Positions 46,874-57,849 of a stretch of 64,000 nucleotides of DNA are shown piece by piece. The position numbers were made by a program, and so were the translations under genes. The notes beneath the pieces are model-generated. The model did not search any database. It had not been told where the DNA came from and was given only the letters and a program-made list of their open reading frames with translations. Numbering within the stretch: the stretch's first letter is position 1; each line of letters starts with the position of its first letter. Origin of the DNA: Saussurea involucrata (taxonomy: Eukaryota; Streptophyta; Magnoliopsida; Asterales; Asteraceae); contig CM066314.1 in NCBI GenBank assembly GCA_033807775.1, positions 146,743,429-146,807,428 of the forward strand. The letters run 5' to 3'.

Positions 46874-47539
46874 AGAGAGAGGGAGATTCGAGGAAAAACT
46901 CAAAAAAACTAGAAAACTGAAGAATATTCTGGTGGCGCTTCATCTGGACGGTATGCACTTTTGCATACATGTAAATTATGTTGTTTTTTTTGTTTTTATG
47001 CACAAGTGCATTATGCACTTGTACATATACACGTGTGTATGTTTTGTAATAACCGAGACCAAATTTGAAGAGTTTTAAGTCTTGTGGAAAAAATTTAATA
47101 AAAGTGGAAGTTGAGGGGCTAGATTGTAAATAAAGGATACGGTATAAGAACCCAATGTTTGGCACAAAACCCTAGTTTTGCAATCTTTTGGTGTTGGGTG
47201 CGGCTGAGCAAAGGGGAGAAAGAGAGAGTGCAAGGAGGAAGAAAGAGTTCTTCAAATTTCAGTTGGAGGAAGAGAGAGATTTCAACATCATCAAGTTATC
47301 AGGTAATCTCTCCTCTACCATTTCTAGCCTTTGATTTTGCTGCTGTATTAGTTTATTTTGGGGTTTTGCTTAAAAGTTGAGATTGAAGCTTAAAGGAAGA
47401 TTTTATGTATCTTTTGGTGTTTTTACCGATAAGAGTGTGGTATTAAGGACCTAAGTAAATCAGATTACTGTTGTTAGCTTAAGAATTGTTGGATTAAGAG
47501 CATATCGGTGGTTTTCAGTTCCATTTTGGGTTCAGAATC

Positions 47540-47830
47540 GTCGTCCGGAAAGTTCCAGGGAATGTCTGGACACGATGACCCAGTTGAGAGAAGTATCCGG
47601 ATGTGGTGACTGTCCGGATAAGAGAGCTATCCGGATGGGAAAGTTATCCGGTAAGAGAAAATCGTCCGGCAAGTATTATTTCGTCCGGAAAGTAGTTTGT
47701 AGTCCGGAAAGTCGATCACCCGGAAAGTAGTTTGTAGTCCGGAAAGCCGATCACCCGGAAAGTAGTTTATTGTCCGGAAAGTAGTTACCCGGTAAGTAGC
47801 AGGCATCTGGAAAGTTGAATCTGGATGGTG
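47540..47830 (+). repeat. CCGGAAAGT minisatellite in element C LTR
   Basis: Many units of (G)TCCGGAAAGT with spacers AGTTTGTAG and CGATCACC. The 3' LTR copy is at about 53655-53935 and differs in unit arrangement. Confidence 0.85.
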
Positions 47831-48369
47831 TCTGGACTGTTGGTTTAGGCATCAGAGTAGTTTATATCTTATCCATTTCTCAGGTAATTCGACCGTAAGC
47901 CAGAAGTAAAGTAAGAAGGGACCTTATAAGCACCAGGTGAGTTTTTCTAACTAAAATACGTGACTTTTAACGTGTTTTCTAAAGTAAGTACATGATGAGA
48001 AATGCCATGTTTTATTCCTATGCTTTTAACTGCATGAAAGTTTATTTAAAGTTTTATATGAGATGTATGCATACATTGTGGTAGACGTAAATTGGCTAAG
48101 TCGGAGGGAGGTTCCGCCAGTACTCACGTCGGGGGGAGGTTCCGTTTATGCCATGGAAGGGAGTATCCAGTAAGGCAGCGTGAGACTGACTCGTTGTCAA
48201 CTTCGAGTGACTTCAGGGTGCCATTTACGGGAGCGGATTTATCCGAGAAAGTTTTATGTAAAGTTATATGATAGTTTCATAAAAAGTTATATGAAAGTTT
48301 TATGCAAAGATATTTGAAAGTGATGAACTGCTTTTAAATGATTTTGAGAACTGTCAGGAGGGAACTCAC

Positions 48370-48385
48370 TAGACCTCGTGGTCTA
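48370..48385 (+). promoter_or_regulatory. Conserved LTR hairpin, element C 5' LTR
   Basis: TAGACC-TCGT-GGTCTA, preceded by TCAC. In the 3' LTR (54486-54501) the loop is TCAT and the stem is unchanged. TTTTCAG/GTAAG follows 33 bases later. Confidence 0.62.
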
Positions 48386-48649
48386 ACCCTCGCATTTTCT
48401 AAACTAAACCCTTTTCAGGTAAGCAGATAATAGGAGGCTCTGGTAAGCGAGCAAGAGCAAGATAGAGTACAGATGCAGTTAGAGACAGTGCCACTCATAC
48501 TTTTAGTGGTAGTTATTCTCAGTTGTGTATAGGTTGTTTCCGCCAACCTAAGTTATTTAGACAGATGTAATGAAATTTTGTGGACCCAGTTTTGTAATTA
48601 TTTAAATATAAATGCTAAGTATGCTTTATTTAGACTGTGTTGTTACAAT

Positions 48650-48662
48650 TGGTATCAGAGCC
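48650..48662 (+). promoter_or_regulatory. Primer binding site of element C (tRNA-iMet)
   Basis: TGGTATCAGAGCC begins two bases after the LTR. Confidence 0.9.
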
Positions 48663-51600
48663 ATAGTTTAAGGGATTTAGGTGACCGGACGGGCTTAAAC
48701 TTAAACTTTGGGAGTAGAAATCACAACTGAGAATCAGGAAATGCGTTAGGAGGACACTATTATAGAAATAGGACTAATAGGGTACCGAGGACGGTCATGT
48801 AAGGTAAGTTTGGAATTACACCTGGCCAGTGTAATTGCGAACTTACAGTTACATGTATGTGCTTAATCTGCTTTATTACTCCGAAGTTGTAGTCTTATGC
48901 TAGCTTATATGTCGTATCCCAGTAATCTAAAATGTCAGCAAGATCCCTGAGGGGTAGACTGAGACCCCTTGTTGGGGAAGTTTCATGAGAGATCGTTTAT
49001 GATGTGATGTATGTATACATCGTAGAGAAGGATTGCTGTGTAGAATGTTATGAGTCGTCTAGAGGTAGATCTTCGTGGATTCGAAGAGGATGAATGATAG
49101 ATTTTTTAGTAAGGCTCCTGTTTCTGGAGAATCCCAGTTCTAGAAATCGTGGGATAGATCAGTTCGGATGGTAAGGAAGGACAATGTCGAGATCTTGGAA
49201 GTGTCAATTCAAGAGCGAGCAGAGGATTAGAGCCCTGACCCTTTAGTCGAGTTGTTCAGTGGAAGGATCATTGAAAAGAGATTTCTGTAGAGGAATGAAA
49301 GCGTGTTGAGGTAGAATGTGAGGTGAATTGGTCAAGACGAAAATAGTATGAAGTGGTTGAGTAAGTGGACCATTGAATGTATGTATAGCAAGTTGTTGCA
49401 AGGCCGAGAGGGCGACCACTGGTCGAAAGTAGAGTGTCAATGATAAGTTGCGTGAGTAAAGCGATTGACCTTGTTTGAGTGAGTAGCCTTCAATTGCAAG
49501 TAGAGTTTCATGCATTGAGTTCGTATATGTGTACATGAGATTTTTCATAAGTAAAGTAAATGTGTAAATATCAAATTTGATCGGATATGAGTCGGCGTGT
49601 GCAAGCGTATGTTTAAAGAAAAATGCAAATCCATTTACATCGCACAATGAAGTCTTGAGGTTTACGATTTGCGAAATATTCCACTCTTTTCATGATGAGT
49701 TAAATTATTGCAAAAAAAAATCAAGAAGACGTTTGAATGCAAAACTTTTATAACCAAAATGAGTATTGACATGTTGAAGTTATATAAATGAGTGTGAGAA
49801 CCGACTGGTTTACTTCGTGTCGGTAATTCCTTTCAGAATTTTTGTCGTATGAAAAGATTTTCATCCAATATATTTCTGTCGTAACAACATATTTTTGGTT
49901 GAGTAAGATTAAGTTTTACGGAAAGTTGCATGCAAACGATTCCCGAGATCGTTGTGCAGGGCATTGGAGTTATGAGAATGTTGGGGTCGTGTGTACCCAA
50001 GTTGTTTCTAAGTATTGTTCTGTAAAAATAATAAAATGTGCGAAATGTTTTATTTATCGCGTTGTCATGCATGAAGGCTATAAACTCACTAGGTTGTAGA
50101 GTATTACATTTTAAGCTAAGGAAGGACTCCGAGAGTGGAGAAGTGTTGGACAAATCAGGGGAGAATGGTTGTAGTTTTGGTATTTGTGTTCAAGAAGAGA
50201 GGTGAACAGTGGAAGAGTCGGAAGTGGATTCTAGTGTCGGTTGTGTGAGGGTCTGTACCCTTGATTCGGTGGCTGGAAATACAGTTGCCAAGGGACGGTT
50301 GTGTCCAAGGGAAGAACTAGAAGTCATCAAGGAGTTGGTATTAGAAACTTTTCATGAGTAGGGTTGAGAGACAGAAATGAAATATCCTCAACGTCGAATG
50401 AGAGTTTTAAGGTGATCTTGTAATATTGACGTTGCTCGAGCGAGTTTGAAATGAGGACGACGGAATACGAAGTTGATTATGGTATGTCGGAAGGAATAGG
50501 TTCAGTAAGGAACCCTTGTTGAAGAATAGGTTGAGGAAGTATCAACAGGTCGACTATTGATGTTGAAGACGGCAGCTGTGTAAGGTGTATGAGGCCGAAG
50601 ACTTGAGTCAGAAGGTTGAGAGTTGAAGGACCACCTTGTAGGGGTGCTAAGATAGTGAAAGACTGCTGTTTTAGATAAGCATTTTACTTACGAGGAGAAT
50701 TGTTCGTAAAGGATGAAGTATTTAGCATGAACGAAGAGAGTGCATAGATTATGTCAATCTGCGAGGGATGTGCCCTGTCTATGTAATGGTTTGAAGTCGC
50801 AAAGAGCTGGTAAGAAACGAGTAGGTGGAGTTAATTAGAAACTCGTGAGTTGTGGTTCAACTAAAGCTGGGGAGAGACAAAGTAGCGAGATAGACTCAGT
50901 TATTTATGCGGGAGAACATGAAGGTAAATTTGAGTTGTGTACGAATGACCATGAGAGACCTGGTCTGCAATGAGATGTTATGGGTGGAGGATATTCAGAT
51001 GAGTAGTGGTATCAATTGCCAAGATAAATGTGTCAGCCAGTGTGTGATGTGATGTTAGAAAGAGGAAGCATCAGATGGAAGCCTTTTCGGGGGTTTCGGA
51101 TGAGGTGTACAATTTGTTAATCAAGTTGTTGGAGCACGTAGTTTGTAAGTTGGCGTTGTGATTTGGGTTTTGTCAGAATTGAATGTCGGAGCGGAAGTGG
51201 GTGATTACCCAAATGAGAAACCAAGTGTTTTTGGTTGTGTGAGTTGCTAAGTAAGTATGTTGTTGGAACCTTTGGAAGTTTAAAGGAGGCGATGGATGGA
51301 TTAGTCAAAAATGTGGTGTAGTAGATGCGAAATATTTAAAGAGTGTGAATCGTTTCTTCTGTGTGAAGGAATTGTCTGAGAAGGTAATAGTTGGAGATCA
51401 AAGAATGTGTAGTGACTTCGAACACTGGTGTCGTTTCAAAATGATTTGGTTGAATGCCTTAAGTTAGAATTTGGTGCAACTGTTTGGTTATGTATAGTAT
51501 TGAGAAAGTGTTATCAGCAGGTGGAAAGGACGAGAGAGAGAGGCAAGTAATGTTTGGAGGGCGGTACTCCACGCTAACGTGGGGAGGCGAAGATAGTATG

Positions 51601-52828
51601 CCGGACTAAGTGAGTAGGTTAGAAACAGTAAGCTTGCCAGTAACACCGAAAGGGTAGAAGGGTGTGTGTAGATTGACATCAGTAAGTGTGCGAACTCCTG
51701 GAAAGAGTATTAAGGAAGGGGATTTGTGTATGTTTTGTGCAAGAAAGAAGTAGATAAGACAGTTGAATGATTTAAGTTAGTGTAGTTGTGAGAAATGTTC
51801 AAACGAATTGGTCGTTCAGTGATAAGCTATAAGGATCGGTTTTGTGTGAGCATAATTACTCCTCCTTGTCGAGTGAGGGTAACCGAAGTTATGCTACATA
51901 TGACTGAACGCTTGTGGCAAGCGGTGAAGAATTGATGTGTTTTCAGGATAAGTTCAATTCGGATAGGTGAACACTCCAATAAGGAAGTATGGAGGTTCCC
52001 TACGATTAGTCACCTTAAGTGTGAAGTGATGAAGTGGTGAGAACGAACGAATTAGTTGTCGAGCTGTAGCCGATGTGATTCGGGAATGGAGCATGATCTG
52101 CATAGATGTATGCTGGTTAGAAGAAGTAATCTGGAATTACTTGTAACCCGAGAAAGGAACTCTCACTTGTGAGTTCGTCGGGATGTGCAAGGGTGGCCTT
52201 GTGCCAAGTTGTCAAGTGAGTGATTATTCATGGTCTAAGATTTTTGTTGTTGTGGCGGGGAATTTCCGCCAAATTTCCTTCTTTTAAGGAAGTAAAGAAG
52301 TAGGAGAGACCGTAAGTAGGCGTGTTTTAAAACCGTGAGTCTCGACGTGGGGACGTGAGCGAGCCAATGGAGGCGCGATTAGCCTTGGATGTTCTAGGGG
52401 TATTTAAGCGAGTATAGTATTCGGAGAGGTTGCAAGTAAATAGTACAAGATGACACGACATAGCAAAGTGGTGACTCGCCGAGGGCGGTTCCAAGGTATG
52501 GTGTACGGTTATGTTTCTCATCAGAACGGTTTGGGGTGACCGAGTAGAACTGAGTTGGTTGGATTGAAAAACATAAGACTTTTGAACCTTGAAGTTTGAG
52601 AGAAAGGTAAGGTGGACTAAGTTTGTGGATCCGCCGAAGTTATGAAAGTTGAATAGATAGTGCGCGATCTTGAGGTACTCGGTGAGATTTTGAGAAGAAA
52701 TTCTTAGTGTGATGCACGTCCTTTTTGCGGAGAGCCGATGTGGGAAGTGAGATGATGGCGACCTTGCCAGGAATACAGACGATAAGAAGTTGACTTTTGT
52801 CATTAGTGAGCGAGTTAGAGTAGCGACA
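48663..52828 (+). other. Element C non-coding internal region
   Basis: No credible plus-strand protein. Blocks match element B (see that entry). A 168-codon minus-strand ORF at 52327-52833 has no recognisable domain and lies opposite decayed pol sequence, so I do not call it a gene. Confidence 0.75.
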
Positions 52829-53149
52829 TGCAAGTTAGACTTGCCAGGAGAATTTAGAGGAGTTCATCCAACTTTTCATGTGTCAAATTTGAAGTAATGT
52901 TTGGCCGAGACTGATGCGGCTATTGCGTTACAAGACGTCAGCATTGACGAGAAGTTGACCTTTGAGGAAGAACCATTAGAGAACGTAGACAATAAAGTCC
53001 GTAAAACACGGAATAAAGAGGTTCGACTAGTAAAAGTTCAGTGGAGGTATCATAAGGGACGAGAGGCTACTTGGGAAGTGGAAGCGGACATGAAGTCCAA
53101 ATACCCTCATCTTTTCGAGAATGGAATTCCAGGGACGAAATTCTTTTGA
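52829..53149 (+). pseudogene. Integrase C-terminus with chromodomain, remnant in element C
   Basis: The readable frame begins near RVATCKLDLPGEF and GVHPTFHVSNLK, the conserved end of chromovirus integrases. It has an in-frame TAA at 52895-52897, then runs open for 82 codons to TGA at 53147-53149. The last part contains EVRLVKVQWRYHKG and ATWEVE, the chromodomain-like module, and ends KYPHLFENG. The rest of pol is not readable. Keeping only this end of the gene next to the purine tract is also seen in element B. Confidence 0.8.
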
Positions 53150-53160
53150 GGGGGGAGTGT

Positions 53161-54763
53161 TGTAATAACCGAGACCAAATTTGAAGAGTTTTAAGTCTTG
53201 TGGAAAAAAATTAATAAAACTGGAAGTTGAGGGGCTAGATTGTAAATAAAGGATAGGGTATAAGAACCCAATGTTTGGCACAAAACCCTAGTTTTGCAAT
53301 CTTTTGGTGTTGGGTGTGGCTGAGCAAAAGGGAGAAAGAGAGAGTGCAAGGAGGAAGAAAGAGTTCTTCAAATTTCAGTTGGAGGAATAGAGAGATTTCA
53401 ACATCATCAAGTTATCAGGTAATCTCTCATCTACCATTTCTAGCCTTTGATTTTGCTGCTGAATTAGTTTATTTTGGGGTTTTGCTTAAAAGTTGAGATT
53501 GAAGCTTAAAGGAAGATTTTAGGTATCTTTTGGTGTTTTTACCGATAAGAGTGTGGTATTAAGGATCTAAGTAAATCAGGTTACTGTTGTTAGCTTAAGA
53601 ATTGTTGGATTAAAAGCATATCGGTGGTTTTCCGTTCCATTTTGGGTTCAGAATCGTCGTCCGGAAAGTTCCAAGGAATGTCTGGACACGATGACCCAGT
53701 TGAGAGAAGTACCCGGATGTGGGGACTGTCCGGATAAGAGAGCTATCCGGTAAGAGAAAATCGTCCGGTTAGTATTATTTCGTCCGGAAAGTAATTTGTA
53801 GTCCGAAAAGTCGATCACCCGGAAAGTAGTTTGTAGTCCGGAAAGTCGATCACCCGGAAAGTAGTTTATTGTCCGGAAAGTAGTTACCCGGAAAGTAGTT
53901 ACCCGGTAAGTAGCAGGCATCCGGAAAGTTGAATTCGGATGGTGTCTGGACTGTTGGTTTAGGCATCAGAGTAGTTTATATCTCATCCATTTCTCAGGTA
54001 ATTCGACCGTAAGCCAGAAGTAAAGTAAGAAGGGACCTTATAAGCACCGGGTGAGTTTTTCTAACTAAAATACGTGACTTTTAACGTATTTTCTAAAGTA
54101 AGTACATGATGAGAAATGCCATGTTTTATTCCTATGCTTTTAACTGCATGAAAGTTTATTTAAAGTTTTATATGAGGTGTATGCATACATTGTGGTAGAC
54201 GTAAATTGGCTAAGTCGGGGGGAGGTTCCGCCAGTACTCACGTCGGGGGGGGGGTTCCGTTTATGCCATGGAAGGGAGTATCCAGTAAGGCAGCGTGAGA
54301 CTGACTCGTTGTCACTTTCGAGTGACTTCAGGGTGCCATTTACGGGAGCAGATTTATCCGTGAAAGTTTTATGTAAAGTTATATGATAGTTTCATAAAAA
54401 AGTTATGTGAAAGTTTTATGCAAAGATATTTGAAAGTGATGAACTGCTTTTAAATGATTTTGAGAACTGTCAGGAGGGAACTCACTAGACCTCATGGTCT
54501 AACCCTCGCATTTTCCAAACTAAACCCTTTTCAGGTAAGCAGATAATAGGAGGCTCCGGTAAGCGAGCAAGAGCAGGATAGAGTACAGATGCAGTTAGAG
54601 ACATTGCCACTCATACTTTTAGTGGTAGTTATTCTCATTTGTGTATAGGTTGTTTCCGCCAACCTAAGTTATTTAGACAGATGTAATGAAATTTTGTGGA
54701 CCCAGTTTTGTAATTATTTAAATATAAATGCTAAGTATGCTTTATTTAGACTGGGTTGTTACA
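53161..54763 (+). repeat. Element C 3' LTR
   Basis: 1603 bp, same length as the 5' LTR. Differences are scattered; one TCCGGAAAGT spacer unit is lost and another gained. The hairpin is at 54486-54501. Confidence 0.93.
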
Positions 54764-54864
54764 TGTTATAAATTACCTGTATGCACAAGTGCATATCGTC
54801 CAAAGTAAGGGTTACCAGGGTGTTCTTCAGTTTTCCGTTTTTTTAAGGTTTTCCTCTGAACGTG

Positions 54865-54870
<6 letters not shown>

Positions 54871-54902
<32 letters not shown>
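54871..54902. repeat. (TA)n microsatellite between two MITEs
   Basis: About 32 bases of TA repeats separate the split MITE from the next palindromic element. Confidence 0.9.
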
Positions 54903-54906
<4 letters not shown>

Positions 54907-54909
54907 TGG

Positions 54910-56317
54910 GTTCAAATGAAAACTCATTTTTCATTGTGCACATGAGGACAAATCACAGTCATTGATCAAAATTTAGAAAACTAATCAATGGTTAAAACAT
55001 AATAAGATTAATTGAGAAGTTATTAGGGACAAAATTGGAAATTTGAATCAGCGCCTACTTTATTTGACCTTTTATTCCTTTTTAATTAAAAAACTTTTAC
55101 CTCCTTAAAGTTTAAAATAAATTTTCTTAAAAATTACTAATATTTTAATCGAACAAATTACACAAAAAACAAGAATTTTGGCTCTTCGATATGACATTCA
55201 TCTCGATATAGTTTTGTTTTTCATTTTAATCGTTTTTTACGTGAAATCGTATATATATATGTTATATTCATTATGAATATGTATGCACGTCCCTGGGTAT
55301 CCACATTTAATGTGAATAACAAAGGTGAACGTTCATTGACTATTCATGATGAATAATACAACATTTAGGATGAATAAAACATAAATTCATGATTCATATA
55401 TTATTCATCATGAATCGTGTATTATTCACCTTGAATATTGTATTATTCATCCTGAATGATACATTATTCATGATGAATAATACATGAATGACCCGTGAAA
55501 GTGTGGACACATGACGCTCTCACTTTTGTTCCTCGTTTCACAACCGAAACTTTGTTTAATTCATTATGAATATGTATACACATCCTCGGGTGTCCACATT
55601 CAGTATGAATAACAAAGGTGAACGTTCATTCACTATTCTTGATAAATAATACAGTATTCAGAATGAATAATACAACATTCGGGATGAATAATACACGAAT
55701 TCATGAATCATGTATTATTCACCTTGAATGTTGTATTATTCATGACGAATAATACTTGAATGACCTGTGATGGTGTGGAGACGTGGTGCGCCCTCTTTTG
55801 TTCCCCAGTTCACAACCGAAACTCGATGGGTTCTCGATTCGTCACGATGGGTGTTGGGTTACGGTGATAAAGAACACGATGTCTTACGACGTTGAAGAAA
55901 GTGATGTCGAGTTACAGACTTACGGTGTCGACGTTTTATACACATTTGAACGTACATAAATATTCATAATGAATATAACACATATATAGCATTTCACGTA
56001 AAACAGTTAAAAAAAACATTATCGAGATGGATGTCATATCGAAGAGCACGGAATTTTTGTTTTTTTGATGTATGTTGTTTGATTAAAATATTAGTAATTT
56101 TTAAGATAATTTATTTTAAACTGTAAATGGGGTAAAAAATTTAATTATAAAAGAAAATAAAAAGTCAAATATGATAGGCGTGAGATTGAAGTTATCTTCC
56201 CTTTTTACCCCTAATCATCTTAATTAATAATTTTAATTAAAAACTCTATTTAATATGTGTTGTTGAATAAAAAGAGATGGAGGTGTTGTAATCCGTCCTC
56301 ACGTGCACAAATTTGAA

Positions 56318-56322
<5 letters not shown>
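54910..56322. mobile_element. Large (TA)n/(CT)n-associated palindromic element, copy 2
   Basis: It starts GTTCAAATGAAAAC like 42784 and ends within GTCCTCACGTGCACAAATTTG before a (CT)n(TA)n run. It has the same central arrays of ATTCATGATGAAT palindromes and the same inverted arms. The right terminus is shortened compared with copy 1. Confidence 0.72.

Positions 56323-56390
<68 letters not shown>
56323..56390. repeat. (CT)n(TA)n microsatellite
   Basis: CT repeats pass directly into TA repeats between two palindromic elements. Confidence 0.9.
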
Positions 56391-56392
<2 letters not shown>

Positions 56393-56684
56393 AGGTTCAA
56401 TAGAGAAGTGCAAATATTTAGAGAAATAGAGAAGTAAAAAACACGGGTCCGTTCATATATGAACGTTCATTTATAACAGTCATATATGAACATTCATATA
56501 TGAACGTTCATATATAAACAATCATATATGAACGTTCATAAATGAACGTTCATATAACAGTCATATCTGAACGTTCATATGAACGTTCATATATGACTGT
56601 TTATATATGAACGTTCATATATGAACGAACTCGTGTTTTTTACTTCTCTATTTCTCTAAATATTTGCACTTCTCTATTGAACCT
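56393..56684. mobile_element. (TA)n-flanked MITE with 53-bp terminal inverted repeats
   Basis: AGGTTCAATAGAGAAGTGC and the following bases to about 56446 are repeated in reverse complement at 56632-56684 with no mismatch that I could see. The middle is a chain of GTTCATATATGAAC palindromes. Long TA runs lie on both sides (to 56390 and from 56690). No ORF. Confidence 0.82.
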
Positions 56685-56688
56685 AAGG

Positions 56689-56689
<1 letters not shown>

Positions 56690-56757
<68 letters not shown>
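56690..56757. repeat. Long (TA)n microsatellite
   Basis: About 65 bases of uninterrupted TA. Confidence 0.95.
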
Positions 56758-56764
<7 letters not shown>

Positions 56765-57253
56765 TGTTCTAAGTAAAAACAATATATATTCAAATTAAAT
56801 AATACGAAACCAATTATAGCACATGTAATTTTATATTAAATTATAGCCTAAAAAGTATGATGACAGAAGAATAATAACAGTATATACATGTATATATATA
56901 TATATGTGTGTGTTTTGGGGGTAGACATTTCATAAAAACCTAAAGTTGATTTGGAACTTGGAAACCACCTGTAACACGACATGTAGCATATTTATCAAGA
57001 ATATAGACGTATTGTTCATTATAAATATATAATTTATGATAAATAACTTACAAAGTCATCAAACATACTGTATTTATGATGAATATTCTTCCTTCAAAAA
57101 TATGTGATGCGTTATAAACTGGTATCAAGTTCCTAGCTAGTCAATATTGGCTTCTAACGGAACATCTCCTAAGAAATAATAATATATACAAATGATGACT
57201 TAATGAGTGGGTACTGAGAGGTGTCGGTAGAGATGAAAAGGAAAATATAATCT
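56758..57253. other. Intergenic, nothing recognised
   Basis: AT-rich, with a short (TA)n at about 56892-56906. No gene or repeat pair seen. Confidence 0.45.
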
Positions 57254-57261
57254 ATTTATAT

Positions 57262-57460
57262 TTTTTTTTGGAAGGGTGTCCTAGGCTATGCCTAGACTAA
57301 TCCTTTATTAAATTATGACTGTAACTTGTAAGACATCAGTCCTCATTAAACCTCAGTGACCACAATTGTTGTGTACGCCTGGATTAGAACCTGGGCAGAT
57401 GGGATATATCCCACCACATCCTCCAGGGTCATAACTAGTACGCCACAACCCTTGTGGTTA
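57262..57460 (-). mobile_element. SINE, copy 3
   Basis: Minus-strand copy of the 39026 family: starts AACCACAAGGGTTGTGGCG and ends GACACCCTTCC followed by a T-to-A tail. Probable short duplication ATTTATAT at 57254-57261 and 57461-57468. The box B region is mutated (GGTTCTAATCCAGGCG). Confidence 0.8.
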
Positions 57461-57479
57461 ATTTATATATTTGTTTATG

Positions 57480-57849
57480 AACGGCAAAAATTGATATATT
57501 AATAAACCACCACTTTACACCAAGAGCCATACAAAGTGCTACCACTACTGCCACAACCCATAACAAAATCACAAGGAAAAATCAGCAAAAATCATACATA
57601 ACATCTGTGTTGTTGAAAACTCCATGTTGTACCAGCACCATGTTGTCACAGCAAAAATCATACACCACACCTGTGACACCGAAACTCTTAAACTGCAGCA
57701 AAAATATCACAACAGTGGGTTTCACAAAGGTGCAGACCAAGAGTGAACCAGGGGATTACTTGGTTTTGCGAGGGTCAAAACTGACCCCCTACGCCCACCC
57801 ACGACCTGCAGTACTTGAACCCACCCTCGACCACCATTTTTGCGTCACA
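57480..57849 (-). other. LINE 3' untranslated region
   Basis: Non-coding downstream of the last ORF2 codon. On the minus strand it ends near GGTTTATTAATATATCAA with no clear poly(A). The ORF 57607-57894 on the plus strand is a chance frame. Confidence 0.5.

Larger units (their letters stand above)
47045..48647 (+). repeat. Element C 5' LTR
   Basis: Order of landmarks: leader ending ATCAG/GTAATC at 47302, an array of TCCGGAAAGT motifs at 47540-47830, TTTCTCAG/GT at 47883, CACCAG/GTGAGT at 47936, two TCGG(A/G)GGGAGGTTCCG blocks near 48100-48140, the hairpin at 48370-48385 and TTTTCAG/GTAAG at 48418. These fit two introns in a transcribed leader. Confidence 0.93.
47045..54763 (+). mobile_element. 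Element C: mostly non-coding Ty3/gypsy LTR element (LARD-like)
   Basis: LTRs of 1603 bp each (47045-48647, 53161-54763) start TGTAATAACCGAGACC and end TTGTTACA. There is an iMet primer site at 48650, a purine tract GAGGGGGGAGTGT at 53148-53160, and a 4513-bp internal region without a gag-pol ORF except a C-terminal integrase remnant. The LTRs are very similar and equal in length, so the insertion is young. The internal region matches element B in several blocks, but the LTRs do not align with those of B. Confidence 0.93.
46874..54870. mobile_element. Palindromic MITE split by element C
   Basis: The left part (46874-47044) and right part (54764-54870) together match the MITE at 45004-45251. 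Element C interrupts it with TGTTT (47040-47044) and TGTTA (54764-54768), a 5-bp duplication with one mismatch. The 45-kb relative shows the unoccupied sequence (GTGTGCATGTTACAAAATAC). Confidence 0.75.

Noticed and set aside
52327..52833. 168-codon minus-strand ORF in element C
   Set aside because: No recognisable domain, and it lies antisense to decayed pol sequence next to the integrase remnant.
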